Positions 44,521 through 57,389 of a stretch of 64,000 nucleotides of DNA are shown here, in pieces. A program made the translations under genes and the position numbers. The DNA lies in NCBI GenBank assembly GCA_022592445.1, contig JABYQR010000212.1, positions 1 to 64,000 on the forward strand, read 5' to 3'. The notes beneath the pieces were generated by a model that did no database searches, was not told the origin of the DNA, and saw only the letters and a list, made by a program, of their open reading frames with translations. Origin of the DNA: Cytidiella melzeri. Lineage: Eukaryota; Basidiomycota; Agaricomycetes; Polyporales; Irpicaceae. The first letter of the stretch is position 1, and the number at the start of each line of letters is the position of its first letter.

Positions 44521-45233
44521 TTAATCGTAGAGCTCCCTGCGGCTTGGGAGGCTGTCAAACTCCTCCCGAGCGAGCAACGCGTCGAGCAAGTCCCTAGCGA
44601 AGTGCTTCACGACATCCTCGCGGGCTGCCGCCCGGCCTCGAAGGCCTGGCCGTCTCGCACGTTTCTTCAAGCCTCGCCAGAATTTCGTTGTGGTGGCAAG
44701 GTTGAGGTGATTAGCGACATTTGCAGGGACACCGCCACGTGCTTGGTGTTGGACCCTTTGCGCGTGGAACTGGTTATTCTGCTGAACCAGTTGGTCGCAC
44801 AGACTGCACAAAAAGAGGGAAGATCGTTGGAGAAACCGTTAAATTATTATGCGACATGGAGCGCGAGGACTTACTGTGGGTTTTGCTCACAGCCTGTCAA
44901 GTCATCCTTTCTGAGGATAGTGGGAATAAAGACGACGGGTTCGCCACCTGAATCGCGTTGCACGATGGCTCTTGTGTACGGGGAGTCTGGCCCTCCGAGC
45001 CCGGGTGGCACTATGGGTCCAGGTGCATGGGGGAAATCTGGCCCTTCGCTGCCGGGGAGCACTTCGGGTCCAGGTGCATGGGGGAAGCCCGATCTCTTGT
45101 GTACACGGGTCGGATAGCGTGACTTCTGCGGAGCGGGATTGTAGTTGCCGTACGAGGTGGCGGACACGGCAACGCAGTGGAAAGCGCCGGAGGCGATGGT
45201 GGCGAACAAAATGAGAGGGGTTGAAAAACGCAT
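44521..45233 (-). CDS. secreted repeat-containing protein with dibasic cleavage sites
   Basis: Two exons (45233-44875, 44803-44521) give 213 aa. The start MRFSTPLILFATIASGAF opens a signal peptide. A KR site at residues 46-47 is followed by two 17-residue Pro/Gly-rich repeats beginning FPHAPGP (51-bp period in the DNA) and a partial third. The second part is basic and carries KKR, RR and further dibasic sites (KFWRGLKKRARRP, DSLPSRRELYD). This arrangement - signal peptide, Kex2-type sites, internal repeats - is that of fungal secreted proteins cut into repeat peptides, but with only two good repeats the case is moderate. Two adjacent genes give no functional hint. Confidence 0.62.
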
Positions 45234-46131
45234 GACGGGCGAAGATATAGAATGTCGAAGAAGGATTGAAAATGGTAGTAAGTTACAGCTGTGAGAAGGA
45301 CGTGAGCACGGTGAGTCAAGGCGAGCCAAGAACGACAAAGTCCTTACCGGCCTGCGCCCGGAAATTCTGAAAGACCTGGAGCTACGGGGGAATGAGTGCT
45401 GAGGTATGAAGTTGGTGGCAAGGGACTTTATATACCCTGTGATTCCTGTGCCGTGATGCGACAAACAGTACGCCAAGCCGCTCCGGGTGAACCACTGAGA
45501 GTGAATTTTCTCGAAGCCGTTGTTACCCGAACGCACTGGTTTGTTTGAACCGCATCATAATCTGCATGCGCCACGATGACCATGTCTCGTGTATGATTTT
45601 ATTTCTCATTAGCCTTTGTAAGATAATGACAAGTGACTTGTGATGTATCATACCGTAATCTTCCACATTTTGGAACTTGGCCTTTCAGCTGCTCGACGGA
45701 TGTATAAGTGGCTGGTAAAGTTACGATCGGCAATTGCGGTACCGGGCACAGCCACCAGCTACGATATCATGTTTCGTGTCGTCCATGCGTGGCTTAAAAT
45801 TGTGGTAATTAATCCACAAACCATCATCCCATGATGCATCATGGATCATGGATAACGCTGCGTGTGCACCCATGTCTCGCCTGCAGTCAGAACTCCTGAC
45901 CGAGAGCATCTCAGTCAATAGCATTTGAAGGTGCAGGTAATTGTTAGAGGAGCCTCGACAGGTATTTTCCTATGCAACATGTACAACATAACAACTTTCA
46001 CTCCCATCTTCGCGAGGATTCCTGCACCGGAGACAACGACGAATTGTCCTTGGCTTCATTTATATCAGGCATGCCGGGGATGGGTACGAGCCGGAAGCCC
46101 AACCCTAAAGAATAAGAATAATCATTATCCG
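45234..46131. other. intergenic, contains a 16-bp palindrome
   Basis: No gene seen. CCATGATGCATCATGG at 45829-45844 is a perfect palindrome; a weaker TGTGG...CCACA inverted repeat lies just upstream at 45801-45818. Confidence 0.5.
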
Positions 46132-47169
46132 TTAAACAGTGATGCAACAGGGAGTGTTAACGTGGGCCTTAAACCGATTCAGGTTCTTCTCTCGCGCTTC
46201 ACTGGCCACCAACTCATGGTCTTTCAGCAACACTATCAACATCTCGTCTACACGTGTGCCTGTTCGTCAAACCACCAAATGAAGTCGACGAAAGCGTGAA
46301 ACAAACGCACCGCTGTATGCGAAGAGTGAGTGGAGGTTGTGTGGGTACACATCGCTCCGCGTTCCATCGGGTTTCAGCACAACGCCTAGTTGATCCGTCG
46401 AGTTATCGGTCCGAAGGTTCGAGTTCGCTCTCCTGGCTTCGCTTCATAACCATTGTTTCAACCAAAATTAGCCACATGGATACTAGGCCTGGAACGTACG
46501 AGTTCATGAGAGCATGCTTCACCTCGATCAACTGGCCTTTGCTCTCGCGAGCTTGTTCCTCCAGTGTCACCGGTAGATGCTCTCTGATCTGCACGAGTAC
46601 TTCTTCCTTGACCTGTGCAATGAGCTCGCGTCTAATCTCGGCTTGGATGTGCGACCTGCAAGTCAGCTACGTCACTTGAATATCCGTCTTGGCGCACAAC
46701 CGTCAAGCTCACTGCAATTGCCTCGTCGCCTGGTCTTTCAACTGTTGTCGAATGAGTTCCATGACTTCATGCATACGCGCTTGCTGCTTCCTATCCTGTC
46801 TACGGATTTGCCTCCTCAACCCGTCAATATGCGACGAGGCATTTTCCTACCGACATGATTAGCAACCTCCACATGAATCCACATGCTCTTCGTGTAGATA
46901 GGTCATGTGCGTACCATGCTCGGCCCAACGTTTGCAATCCTCGCCTGTGGTCCGGCAGGATCCGAAATTGGTGACCTCTACATAGCATATGAGGCGAGCA
47001 TTGGTCAGCTGCGATATCATTCAGTGAACGCTAAGAAAGCACACATCGTCTCCAGCGTCGCTTTCGTGACATCAATCATCTCTCGGAGCTGAGCAGTATC
47101 TGTTGTCGGTGCTGCCGTGATGATGCTTCCCCCTGTTTGTGGCGTCCAAATCCCTGCAGCGGTCGTCAT
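46132..47169 (-). CDS. coiled-coil protein of unknown function
   Basis: A chain of short exons reads as one protein. It opens MTTAAGIWTPQTGGSII..DTAQLREMIDVTKATLETM, continues with TNFGSCRTTGEDCKRWAEH, then a long charged helix (SSHIDGLRRQIRRQDRKQQA, HEVMELIRQQLKDQATRQLQ, AEIRRELIAQVKEEVLVQIR, EQARESKGQLIEVKHALMNS), then ARRANLRTDNSTDQLGVVLK..DVYPHNLHSLFAYS, and ends in MLIVLLKDHELVASEAREKN..FKAHVN. I recall similar uncharacterised Agaricomycete proteins with the LMNSEARR...LHSLFAYS pattern but no function for them. The junction near 47060 is not cleanly resolved, and the start could lie upstream at 47250. Confidence 0.62.
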
Positions 47170-47546
47170 GTCAGTCTGGTTAGTACGGAACGCAAACGAT
47201 ATCAAGACAGTGCGAGGAGTGGAGAACAAGCCCAATACCACATGTATCATTCATCTTGCAGCTAAAGTAGACTCAAGCAACGTGGAGCAACCCTGACCTC
47301 CAGTTGGCTCCTCACTAATACCTCATGTTGGCCTCGAGCCGATAGAATCTTCGCTGATCTCTGCAACAATGTTCCTGTAAACATGCTGACATCAGTCGAC
47401 TGTACATCCCAGCGAATCGAGTCCCAATTACAGATACGTGTGTATACTGACGACACTCTTCCTATACGCCAATCATCTTAGAATCTCACCGTTTGAGTTG
47501 TACCACAAACGTCAAATACATTGTAGTCTTGGGCATTATATCGTCT

Positions 47547-48770
47547 CTACTTGTGTTCCGGCACGATGTCCTCTCCTCTACCTTTCTTCAGGTAGTCGAC
47601 CAAGTTCGAGAGTGCCCTTATCTCCATCTTCTTCTGCGAGTCGCAGGTCTCAGTGCCCATATGAGGCAACAAAGTGGCATTTGTGAAGTCGAATAAACGA
47701 GGGTTGACGGTAGGTTCGTCAGGGTACACGTCAAGGCCAACGGCACCGAGCTAATGACCAAGAAACAGTGAACATACGAAGCAGTGATAGTAAATATGAG
47801 ACGTACGTGTCCGTCTTCTAACGCCCTGATCATTGCTTCCTCGTCGATAACCTTCCCCCGCGCCGTATTCACAATGATCGCACCCTTCTTCAACTTTCTG
47901 ATCATCTCTTCTCCCACCAACCCCTCTGTCTCCTTCCTAAGTGGCACATGCACACTTAAAACATCCGCAGCGGCAAGCATCTCGTCCAGTCGGTCAGCGC
48001 CAAAATATTCGCACCAGTCCGGTGCTGTCGATGACTTCTTGCGGTTGTGATAGATAACGCGCATCGGAAACGCATGTACAAGTTCTGCATAGCGCAGCCC
48101 GATGCCTCCCAAGCCAAGGATGGCTACTGTCTTTCCAGTGGCGTCGTGAGCATTGCCCGATTTGTGGTTCGACTTCCACAGGCCCGCGCGCACGTCTCGC
48201 TCCATTCTTGCGAACTGACGCAAGGTGGAGATGGTGAGGTACAGCGCAGTAGTGGCAGTTGCGTCGTCGACTGCTCCCGGTGTGTTTGAGACGATGATAC
48301 CTGCCATTTTACCCGTCAAGCCTGTGAGTCGAATACAAACATCGTTGACACACACCTTTGGCTTTGCATGCCGCAACATCAATTTGATCGTACCCAGCTC
48401 CGTTATGCGCTATCCACCTGACGCTGGGTGCGAGAGCGTTCACAATCTCCTGGTCGAAGATGCCTATCCGATCTGCAGAGACGTTGTGTCTGTAAACGCC
48501 AACGATCCCTTCGTATTTCCCTCCTTGCTTGAGATTTGCTAGGAAATCTGTGCGGTCGGGCGAGTCCATCACCTGCGGTCTCTCCGGTGAGCATATTTTC
48601 GGGTGATATAGATGAGTAGACTCACGATGACATCCGCGACACCTGAAAACATCTCCTCGCATTCCTTGTGAGCCCACACGAGGTCTCCTGCAAAACAACT
48701 GGGTCAGAATACTGTTTAGCAGGCTCTGGAGGAGTAGAGCACCCTTACCGCATATCAGTATCTTTGGCAT
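47547..48770 (-). CDS. D-isomer-specific 2-hydroxyacid dehydrogenase (glyoxylate/hydroxypyruvate reductase-like)
   Basis: Five or so exons. The N-terminal catalytic half has DLVWAHKECEEMFSGVADV, VRWIAHNGAGYDQIDV and VSNTPGAVDDATATTALYL. The NAD(P)-binding core is KTVAILGLGGIGLRYAELVH. The catalytic residues are present: Arg in NTARGKVIDEEAMIRALEDG, Glu in VYPDEPTVNP, and His in LLPHMGTET. This is the layout of fungal glyoxylate reductases (GOR1 type) that reduce glyoxylate or hydroxypyruvate with NAD(P)H. Length is about 340 aa, normal for the family. The start MPKILICG is followed by a short first intron. Confidence 0.88.
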
Positions 48771-51721
48771 CTTGCTGTACAGTTCTGGAGTCCTGAAGCT
48801 GCGAGGTCCTGAGTTCTTATACGCTCAGTACAACCACAAACCTCCATCTCATATGACCTTGGTGCCGCGGTCCGAGTGACCGTCCGCGTTGATTTGGATG
48901 AGAAACGGTCGATGGCCTCATTATTCTTGGTTTATTCGAGTCGTCGACAGAGGGAAGAGTGCGTCGGGATTACAGCGAATAATCAGCTCATACGTACATA
49001 GGCCAAGGTTGCAGCCTCTGACAGTGGTATTTTGGTGTTATTTGTTCAAGTTTCGGATGACCAGCCGCCAGTAGCCGCCGAGCCAGCGCTTACTTAAATA
49101 CGGAGCTCGAAGCCCATTATGGCAATGCTGCAAGATGGACACTCGCCTGCAAGGTGAACGCGAAGGTTCGCAGTTACAGCAAGTGCTGCAGCAGTACGCC
49201 GGTGTTGTGTATTAGTATGTAAAGTCTCAAATGTGGCTTTGATGTCGCTGCACTACTTAGGGAGCTGAGGTGGCCACGCAGGACAAACCGTCAAATCGAC
49301 GGAGCCTTCTAGTAAGAGGCAACTCGAACTGTATAGAAGTGTACAGAGAAAAGACTACGTATCAATACTTGTATCACCTCGCAATTATCCCTTTATCTGA
49401 TGGGCTAGTCCCTGCGCGAGATATCTACTTGTCATACTTGTCGCACCGGTCCCGTTTCATGAGTAGTACCACCCAGATGATGTCTCGAAGAACTCATGCT
49501 GACTATAAGATTTTGGGGCTTTTGTAACGTCAGATTGCCAAGCAAAACCACACACAAAGAGATCAAAAAGACAAGCAATGGTAGGCCGAACTCAACATGA
49601 AGATCTTTACCTCAAATGGACGAGTGATGGACTCAACCCAGGTGGTGGGCAGCGCGGGCATTCGTCACACAAAGACTACTGGAATAACATGAGCAATGAC
49701 GGACATTATGACAGCAACATTGCCAATAGTGCGTGCAGTTGACCAAAGACTAGCACTAATAAGCTTGATGGACCCATTTACACTGGATGGCAAGAGGTTA
49801 GATCATTAACAGCACTGCCTGAGAGCAACAGCGTATTGAAGTAGCGCAGAAGCATTCGACAACGACAGCACATTACAGCAGTGACCGGGCAAATTTTCTC
49901 CATCACCTGTGTGACGCTGCCGACCGACCAGAGGAACGTAGGGCTCCGGGGCAGTCCTGGCGACCGCGAGTGGAGCTCGCGTAGGTATGCCTTGGAGGGG
50001 AAACAACGATTCCGCCGTAATTGAGGCTAGCCAGCGTCAAATCCATACCAGAGAATATTCAGACCCTTGTGATGTCCCCTCCTCAATGAGCACGGACTTC
50101 TTTCCCGTAGAACTTGTAGAAACAGAGTGAAGGGACACGGGGGATGGGATAGATTGAGCAGCTGTAACGTTACATCAGTGAGTGAACTGTCGCAGCGTCA
50201 GCGTCAGAATCAATTAGCACACTCGAAATCATGCATCTCAGCAGTTCATTGAAATTTGAAGATTGGGCTGAAAAGGCAAAGAAAATGAGCGGAAAGGATG
50301 TATGAGTACTCTTACTAGAGGCGGTGCCTACAGCTTTGCCTTCGAGTACATTAGTGAGCCGCCGGGCAGGGACATCCTAGGGTTCAAGGTCAACACAGCG
50401 TTGATTTTGAGGGGCCAGCAGTATTGCCTACAAGGGCTTCCGCGCAATTCGTGGGACCGTCGAACGTGTGAGCATTTTGGGTGTCGGTGTATCCCATGCT
50501 ACACTCCTATTCCAAGAGTATCATTACTGCACCTTTGACAACATAGACAAGACCCGCCCTGAGTCAGCAATGAAAGTACCGGCGAGTGTCAGCCTGTTTC
50601 TCGATAAGCCATTGTTCGGTCAGCTTGAGTGACCGTCCGTCCAAGTTAAGGCTGCAACAAAACTTTGAGTAGACTCAAGATCACAGCAACTGGGCTTACC
50701 TCACTCAAGACTCGCTGCCCTGGAAGACTGGATATCGCCTCTAGTGCCGCTTGAAGCTTGCATTATGATAGAGTCAAAGACTAAGAGCCCTAAAAGATGG
50801 ACAATCACCACGGGGACTCCAGACGCCTTCCAGGTCAATCTGCCACATATATTGCAACTTGTCGATTTCCGTACATCAGGGACGAATTCTAAGTCCCGAA
50901 GTCGAAGAAGGGTCAGGCGAGGAGCTCCACTTGGCCACAAGATGCGTCCGAGGCACTCGGCCGTCTGTCACGAGCAGGCGCAGACGACTCTATTCAGTGC
51001 TGTAATGCTGCCACATAATCGAGGCTAAACAAGGCAGTGGATGTCAACTGTGTTTTGTGAAATGTACAGACACATGTTACGAAACTCACCGCTTTGTACT
51101 TTGGTGGGATTTCACCTACGCTCTGGATGCGGTCAGACGGAGCCCGTGAAGGGAACATCACCGCATGCATGCCGCACAGCCCTCAAATCCAACTTCAGGT
51201 TCGGGAGCAACTTTACGAGGCCAGTCCAAGTCCCCCAAACACTGTACTTATTCAGATGCGTAGCAATGAAAACGTGCTACAGCGTTGTTAATATATAAAC
51301 GAGAGCGTGGCAGAGGAATTTGACAGTTACGCATAGACAAAAAATGAAAGTCTGATTAGACATGTGTGGTGAATACGAAAATGCGACGATCGTCTCCTCG
51401 TTGGAGGACAAACTCCCCGCTGTACCAGCGTTTCGAGCTCCGACTGCGCGGGTGCGTATGTAAGCAAGGGGCTTGTAAGCCCGTTTAGGCAATGTTGTAA
51501 GATTAACTTGGAACGAGCGACGAAAGCACCATGTTAACATCATAAATAAATACATAGTCAGGTACTACATAGATAGTGGGGATCGGTCAGGACTGCATAA
51601 CACAAGTCATACATACATATCACAAAATACTACACACGACGACGCTTTTCGAATAACACAAAGTGAACAATAACGACACCGGAGTTGCGCATAAGTAGCC
51701 ATTGGAGACAGAACCCGGATT
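48771..51721. other. large intergenic region without recognisable gene
   Basis: Almost 3 kb with no frame of convincing composition and no splice-linked exons. Tracts near 50867 and 53935 share the short motif TTCCGTACATCA-GGACGA, hinting at a dispersed repeat. Confidence 0.4.
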
Positions 51722-53390
51722 CTAGGTAGACGGAGACTTCTGCAATGCAAAATAAGTTCAGCGACCGGTGCCTCTGTATCATGAATTGATGAACAAAAGT
51801 CTACTCACCACGACTTGCGGAGCCTCCAACCTGCTAAGCGTATCTCTCGACATACTCTTGTTGGTCTTCCCCTTCCTCTTCCTCGCCCGTTCGGATCGCT
51901 CAGGGCTCAGTTCCTGCGATGGCCCGGGTCCGGGAGACTTCGTGCGATGCCTGTATGCTCGAGGGTTGGCGACAGTTGCGGAATAGCGTGCTGGACTAGA
52001 AGAACGGACTTCAAAAACAGGCAGCTCGGTCAGCGAGGCGGCCGGACTCGGGAGGCCAGGGGCAGCGTCATCCATCTGTGGACCAGCGACAGCGGTAAAA
52101 CCGTAAGGCAACACGACGCAATCAACCTGTGGAGACGGAAAGGTGGGAGCAGGAAGATCGGCAGTGGCATGGGGCGTAGTAGACAGGTTGTTGCGTCCGT
52201 GATCCACAGTCGGTTGACTACAGTCGAACTGACGGAGCCACCACATGATAGTCAAAAAATGAACCGCACAGGCGATGAGTACTGTCCAGCAGAGAGCGGT
52301 AGACCACCAGGGTGCTACTGGCCAATATTGGGTAGGTGGGTTGACAGCGGGTGAGGAGAGAATATATCTGATACCGTGGGACGCCACCAGGGCGATTAAT
52401 GACCTGACGGAAATAGCACTATGTCAATATAGTACTTCAACCATTGAGGATGTAGCTTACCAGAACGCGCTAGCAGAGGGGATACTCATGAGTGTCGCAG
52501 CCTGCGTGCTCCTGTCAACGATTTCGTTATCAGGGTCCTATACATATCATCACAAATGAGTATTGTTAGGCAACGTCACTAGTAGGCCCGCTGACGCAAA
52601 TATGCTTACCTCAGATTTCTGGGCCGTGTGCGCGCAAGACGCGTCTAAAAGCGGTGGTGTCCAGTGCAAAAAGGATATCGAGAGAAAGAAAGCACTAGCG
52701 GACAGAAGAATAGCGACGATGTGGACAGTGCGCGCAACGGGGTACAGGTCGCCGCCGGCGAGATAGCTTAGGGAGCGAGTGACACTGCAAGAGGTGAGGT
52801 TACTGCGAGACCGCGCTTCAGCGAGCAACAGGGACGTACTAAACCAGCACGAATACGTCCACCAGCACCGGTGCGTATCTTTGTGGCCATGTTCTGATTA
52901 CTTCGCTATCCCAGTTGCTCACTGTCGTTGGTGTCGTAGATGTCGAACTTGATTTCTCTTCAGAGGTATATCGAGGTAAGTTCTCTGGCTGCGCTCGCAG
53001 CTCACGTAGATAGTATCGATAATAGCCAAAGAGAACCAGATCCCGGTACACAGAGGCCATAACTCCTGCAATCCAGATTATCGAGGGTCGAAAGCGTTGT
53101 GGTCTTGCCTCTATGGCCATCGTAATGAAGACTTCGTTGCTGGGAGTCTTATCGGAAAGGGCGGGTTCAGTGGGCAGATGGGGCTCAACCACTATGAATT
53201 CATGGAAGTGAGCAAGTTGCGCAATCTCTCGAAGTACCTGAAGCTTTACCTGGTTCCATATGAGAAATGCTTCCAGAGCAGGTGCGAACAAAAGCAGGTG
53301 TGCACTAAGGAAAAGCGGGAGGAAAGGCGTGAAGATGCGGGAAAGGAGGTAAGAATTGGTGGTTCCAGTGGACAACTCTGCCGTCGTCAT
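51722..53390 (-). CDS. multi-pass membrane protein of unknown function
   Basis: Exons read from MTTAELSTGTTNSYLLSRIF at 53390 to a short last exon ending at 51722. At least six hydrophobic segments: IFTPFLPLFLSAHLLLFAPA, SIIWIAGVMASVYRDLVLFG, YAPVLVDVFVLV, VARTVHIVAILLSASAFFLS, the STALCWTVLIACAVHFLTIM span and one short span in the exon reading LIALVASHGIRYIL. The C-terminal tail is Ser/Pro-rich and basic (RARKRKGKTNKS). The plan resembles the many uncharacterised seven-span-like proteins of Agaricomycetes, but I cannot name a family. The first exon is open upstream as far as 53687, so the start is a judgement based on where membrane-protein sequence begins. Confidence 0.55.
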
Positions 53391-55311
53391 TAAATAAGGT
53401 GGTACGACGTGTGAGGCGGCGGAGCCACAAATGACCACATCGCCTTGTGGCCTTAAGAAGCAAGGCCTGAGGCAATGCTTGTGAAGGCCACAGGAGTGTA
53501 CTTCGTGGGAGCACTGAACAATCCAAGCAACTTGGGCCATCGCCTCAATTAGTGTTACCCCACGCCACGCTCCGAGCCCAATCGTAGTTTCCATGTTCGT
53601 GACAGCTTGGATGCGATTCTTCCCGATTTTTTGATGGAAACAACGACGAGTGCCGGCTTTCCGCTGGACAATGGTGCTAGAGCACATTCTTCAGTCGACC
53701 TGAGTTGCTGTCTGTTCGAGCAAGGCTTTCAGCAGAACTCTGAGGTCACAGCAAAGCGCAGTAGCAAGGTTCATGCCACTCAGGAAGTCCTGATGTAGAA
53801 GCCATCGGCTCTGTTGCGATAGACGCTGACCCTGCGACATTGTGAGAGCAGCCCTAACAGAGCAGCGGCCACGACGAGACTCCGGACGTCTTCAAGTTAT
53901 CCTGGCATAGCGAATGTGTATTGGAGCTTTCCAGCTTCCGTACATCAAGGACGAGTGCGAGTTCTGAGGTCGACGGTTGGTCAAGTAACTTCACTCGCCA
54001 CGAAACGTGATCTAGACGTTCAGTGGTCGTGATACACGTTGCGTGGCCTTGTCCCGCTTTTGGAAACGTACCTCCAAGCAAAGGCGGCCGTAAAAATCTG
54101 AGCGTAAATCGCCAGGAGACGCCAACGATCTTGTTGAATGCTGTGGAGTCTTGTCTTGTAGCTGAGCAGTGTGAACTCATATAATAGACATATATTGCCA
54201 AACTCACTGCGTATGACTGTCACCTGCGCTCTGAGTGTGGCAATGACGGACTACGTGAAACGTGGCATCAGCACACCGCATTGAGCGCGTTCTTGACAAC
54301 TTGATATCCAAGCCAGCCGTGGCCACTGGCCACAACTCAGGCTTGAAACACAAAAGTCATCGAGTTCGGGAGCAGGCTTTGCGCACGAGGTGACATCTTT
54401 GTGTGTATAGCGATGAAATCGTGTGCGCAGCGTGTTGATTCAAGAAAGCGCGGCAGCCATGCACTTCAAGCAGCTCATGGCCATGTTGTGGCCATGTCAG
54501 AAGTCGGTAACAGTGCGAAAGAAGTAAACGTGCGGCACCCGGGACTCGGAACATAATAGCCGGGAGTGAAGCGGAAAGTCGTGACTCGTCATTGACCAAT
54601 GGCCGCGGTGGCAGCGTTCCAGCCACAAATTCCGACACAAAGAGTGATTAAGCCAACAAGGACATGAAATGATTGTGGTTTACTGGTCACTTGGAATTGG
54701 TATTATTGCAACTGAACGACGCGAGAGAGTTTGCAGGGGCAGAACACCCGAGCTGGACGTGCAGAGTGTTTTCATCGCGGCCATTCTCAAATCGTACTAC
54801 CTGCTGGCTGTACCTGATGGTATTACTCTAAAAATTCAGACCCGAGGAGTCGAGTAACTGAGGACGCTGTACATGTGCGCGCCACAACGGAGAGCGCTAT
54901 CGTTTCTATTTAGCGCTTATTAAAACACCACCTTTTAACTAACAATCATCATTATCATCATTATCGACAGTACTTCTAATGCTCACAACGGACAGACAGT
55001 CACTTATAGCACCGGAGGTTTGAGAATATGCATGGTCACCAGGATAGGAAAGGACTCGGGATGGTGTATGCCAATGTGCGTCGGACGTTGACCGACGGGA
55101 TTCAACCGCAATCTCAACAATCTTCGAAACATGTGCGGGTGGTATTCAATCTCTATTAATGGAAATTGTCTTTATCATCACACAAGCATTGGCCGAACGT
55201 CATTTTTCTATAAATCCCGGATTGCAGGCTACAGCTCAGCCATCGCTCAGTCCCCTGAAGTCCTACATCCCTCAGCTTGTTCTTGCGGCTATAATCTCAT
55301 AACGCAACACG
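53391..55311. other. intergenic region without recognisable gene
   Basis: About 1.9 kb. A short ATCATT-type simple repeat lies near 54944-54965. No coding chain seen. Confidence 0.45.
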
Positions 55312-57216
55312 ATGTCGCAGCCATTAGATACTCCTACGACGGATTTCGACTCAGCACCTGCCGATAGTCAAGATATTAGCGTGGTTACATCACAGTCCAT
55401 GTCGACAGCGAGCTCTGTTACAGAGCTGGGTTCCCCAGAGCCAGTGGCTACCGAGAAGACTGCCCAGCCCAATGCAGCCACAAAAGACTTCAACTTCCTT
55501 CCCATACCAAAATATCTACGATACGACCCCGATGGTCCTACGAAGTTTGACACCTTTACGAACATACTGTTTGGCGTTGCCAGTACCTGCAGTAAGCCTC
55601 GCTATTCTCACGTCCAGCGAGATGAAAGAGTACTAACGATCGGCTCTCTGCAGTGGTAGCAAACCTGTACTACTGCCAACCGTTATTGAGTGCGTGAATC
55701 ATCACTCTTGGTGTATGAGTAAACTTCTGACTGACCGTGTATTTGGATGTAGTCGACCTCGCGAAATCATTCGGTGTCACGCATGAGCAGGTGTCACGTA
55801 TACCAACTCTCGTCCAGACAGGGTACGCAAATGCTCAACTTAATCGTGAACCTGTTACTGACATTTGCACCCCAGTTATGCTGTCGGACTGCTCACTATC
55901 AGCCCTCTCGGAGATCTCATACGCCGCCGCCCCCTTATCCTCCTACTCATCACCATAAGTTGTGCTCTCACAATCGGCCTCCCGATAACTTCCAACATGG
56001 TCGTATTCGAGGTTCTCTCTTTCCTTATTGGCATCGTAACCGTCGTACCGCAAATCCTCATGCCTCTCGCCGCCGACCTTGCGCCCCCGCACAAACGAGC
56101 CTCCGCCCTATCTATCGTATTCTCCGGATTACTCTTTGGTGTGCTCATCGCACGAGTGTTGTCAGGTATCATCGCCGAATTCTCCTCATGGCGGGTCGTA
56201 TATATCGTCGCGATAGCATTCCAAGCGTGCGTGCTGGTCCTCATGTTCTTCAAGCTCCCAGACTATCCCGCCAAGAACAAGGGAATGTCGTACTTTGGGA
56301 TCTTGTACGGCGTGGCCAAGTACGCGGTCACCGAGCCGCTGCTCATTCAGTCCAACCTCATCAGTCTGGGGTCCATGGCTTGCTTGACCAACTTTTGGGT
56401 ATGCACTCCTGTACTCTCAAATCCGGCCAATTGTTTCTTACATATCAAATAGGTGACGCTTACATTCCTCCTCGGCGGCCCTATATACAACTACAATACG
56501 TACGTCTATCTCAGCTTAATTTCTTCCTTCATACAAACAACTTATCAACCTTCACCTTTCAGGCTCGTCATCGGACTCTTCGGTCTCGCAGGTATGGGCG
56601 GAGTCGCCGCCGCCCCCCTCATCGGTCGCGGAATTGACCGTGTCGTACCCTGGTTCGCAACCGTCCTCGCCACGCTCGCCTCCCTCGCCTTCTACGGTAT
56701 CCAACTCGGAGCTGGTGGCGTCAGCGTCGCAGCCGTAGTCATCGTGACAATCGGTATCGACTTGTTCAGGCAGACGCAGCAAGTGAGTGTGACGACGCGT
56801 GTGTACGGGTTAGACCCCGCTGCGAGGTCGAGGATGAACGCCGGGATGATGATCTTCGTACGTCCTGTTTCCTTCTGTTTGAATCTTTCAAGTCACGAGT
56901 TCTGACGCGTGTACTGTTTATTCTGCGGGTGCAGATATTCTTAGGGCAAATTATTGGCACATCTGTCGGGACAGACGTGTTCAACACCTACGGGTGGCGA
57001 GCATCTGCGGCGCTTAGTGTGGGTTTCCAAGGGTTCTGCTTGTTCATGATCCTGATCAGAGGACCGCACGTTAAGCGGTACACGTGGTTTGGGTATGAAG
57101 GAGGGTACTCGATAAGAAAAGAGGTGCCGCAGGTTGAGGATAAGGAGAAGCAGACGCCGCAGGGCGGCAAGGAGGAGGAGGGGAAGGAGACGTGTGAGAA
57201 GCGCGAACAGAGTTAA
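55312..57216 (+). CDS. MFS transporter
   Basis: A complete multi-exon gene. A Ser/Thr-rich cytosolic N-terminus (about 75 residues) precedes the first spans (TFTNILFGVAST, VVANLYYCQPLL). GDLIRRRPLILLLITISCAL holds the MFS loop 2-3 motif (GDLIRRRP). Further spans include VLSFLIGIVTVVPQILMPLA, IVFSGLLFGVLIARVLSGII and SWRVVYIVAIAFQACVLVLM. The second half has FLLGGPIYNY, VIGLFGLAGMGGVAAAPLIG RGIDRVVPWF (a second RGIDR loop motif) and a last span near ALSVGFQGFCLFMIL. The tail is Lys/Glu-rich. The NLYYCQPLL and GxxADRxGRR-like elements suit bacterial-type drug:H+ or small-molecule exporters found in fungi. Substrate unknown. Exon 1 runs to 55590 or so; the next exon is only about 35 nt. Confidence 0.85.
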
Positions 57217-57389
57217 TTGTCAGTTTCAAGTAACTTTAGAATTTGTATCGCTAGCGTAATCGCTGTGGGGACTTGCTTCACGCTAATATCTTTGTATCAC
57301 ATATATTGTTCGCTTGCATAATTGATCCCTTACATTATCTTGCTGCTCGTTGGCCATATTGAAGTTTGGAATAATTAGTCCCTCGTGTT

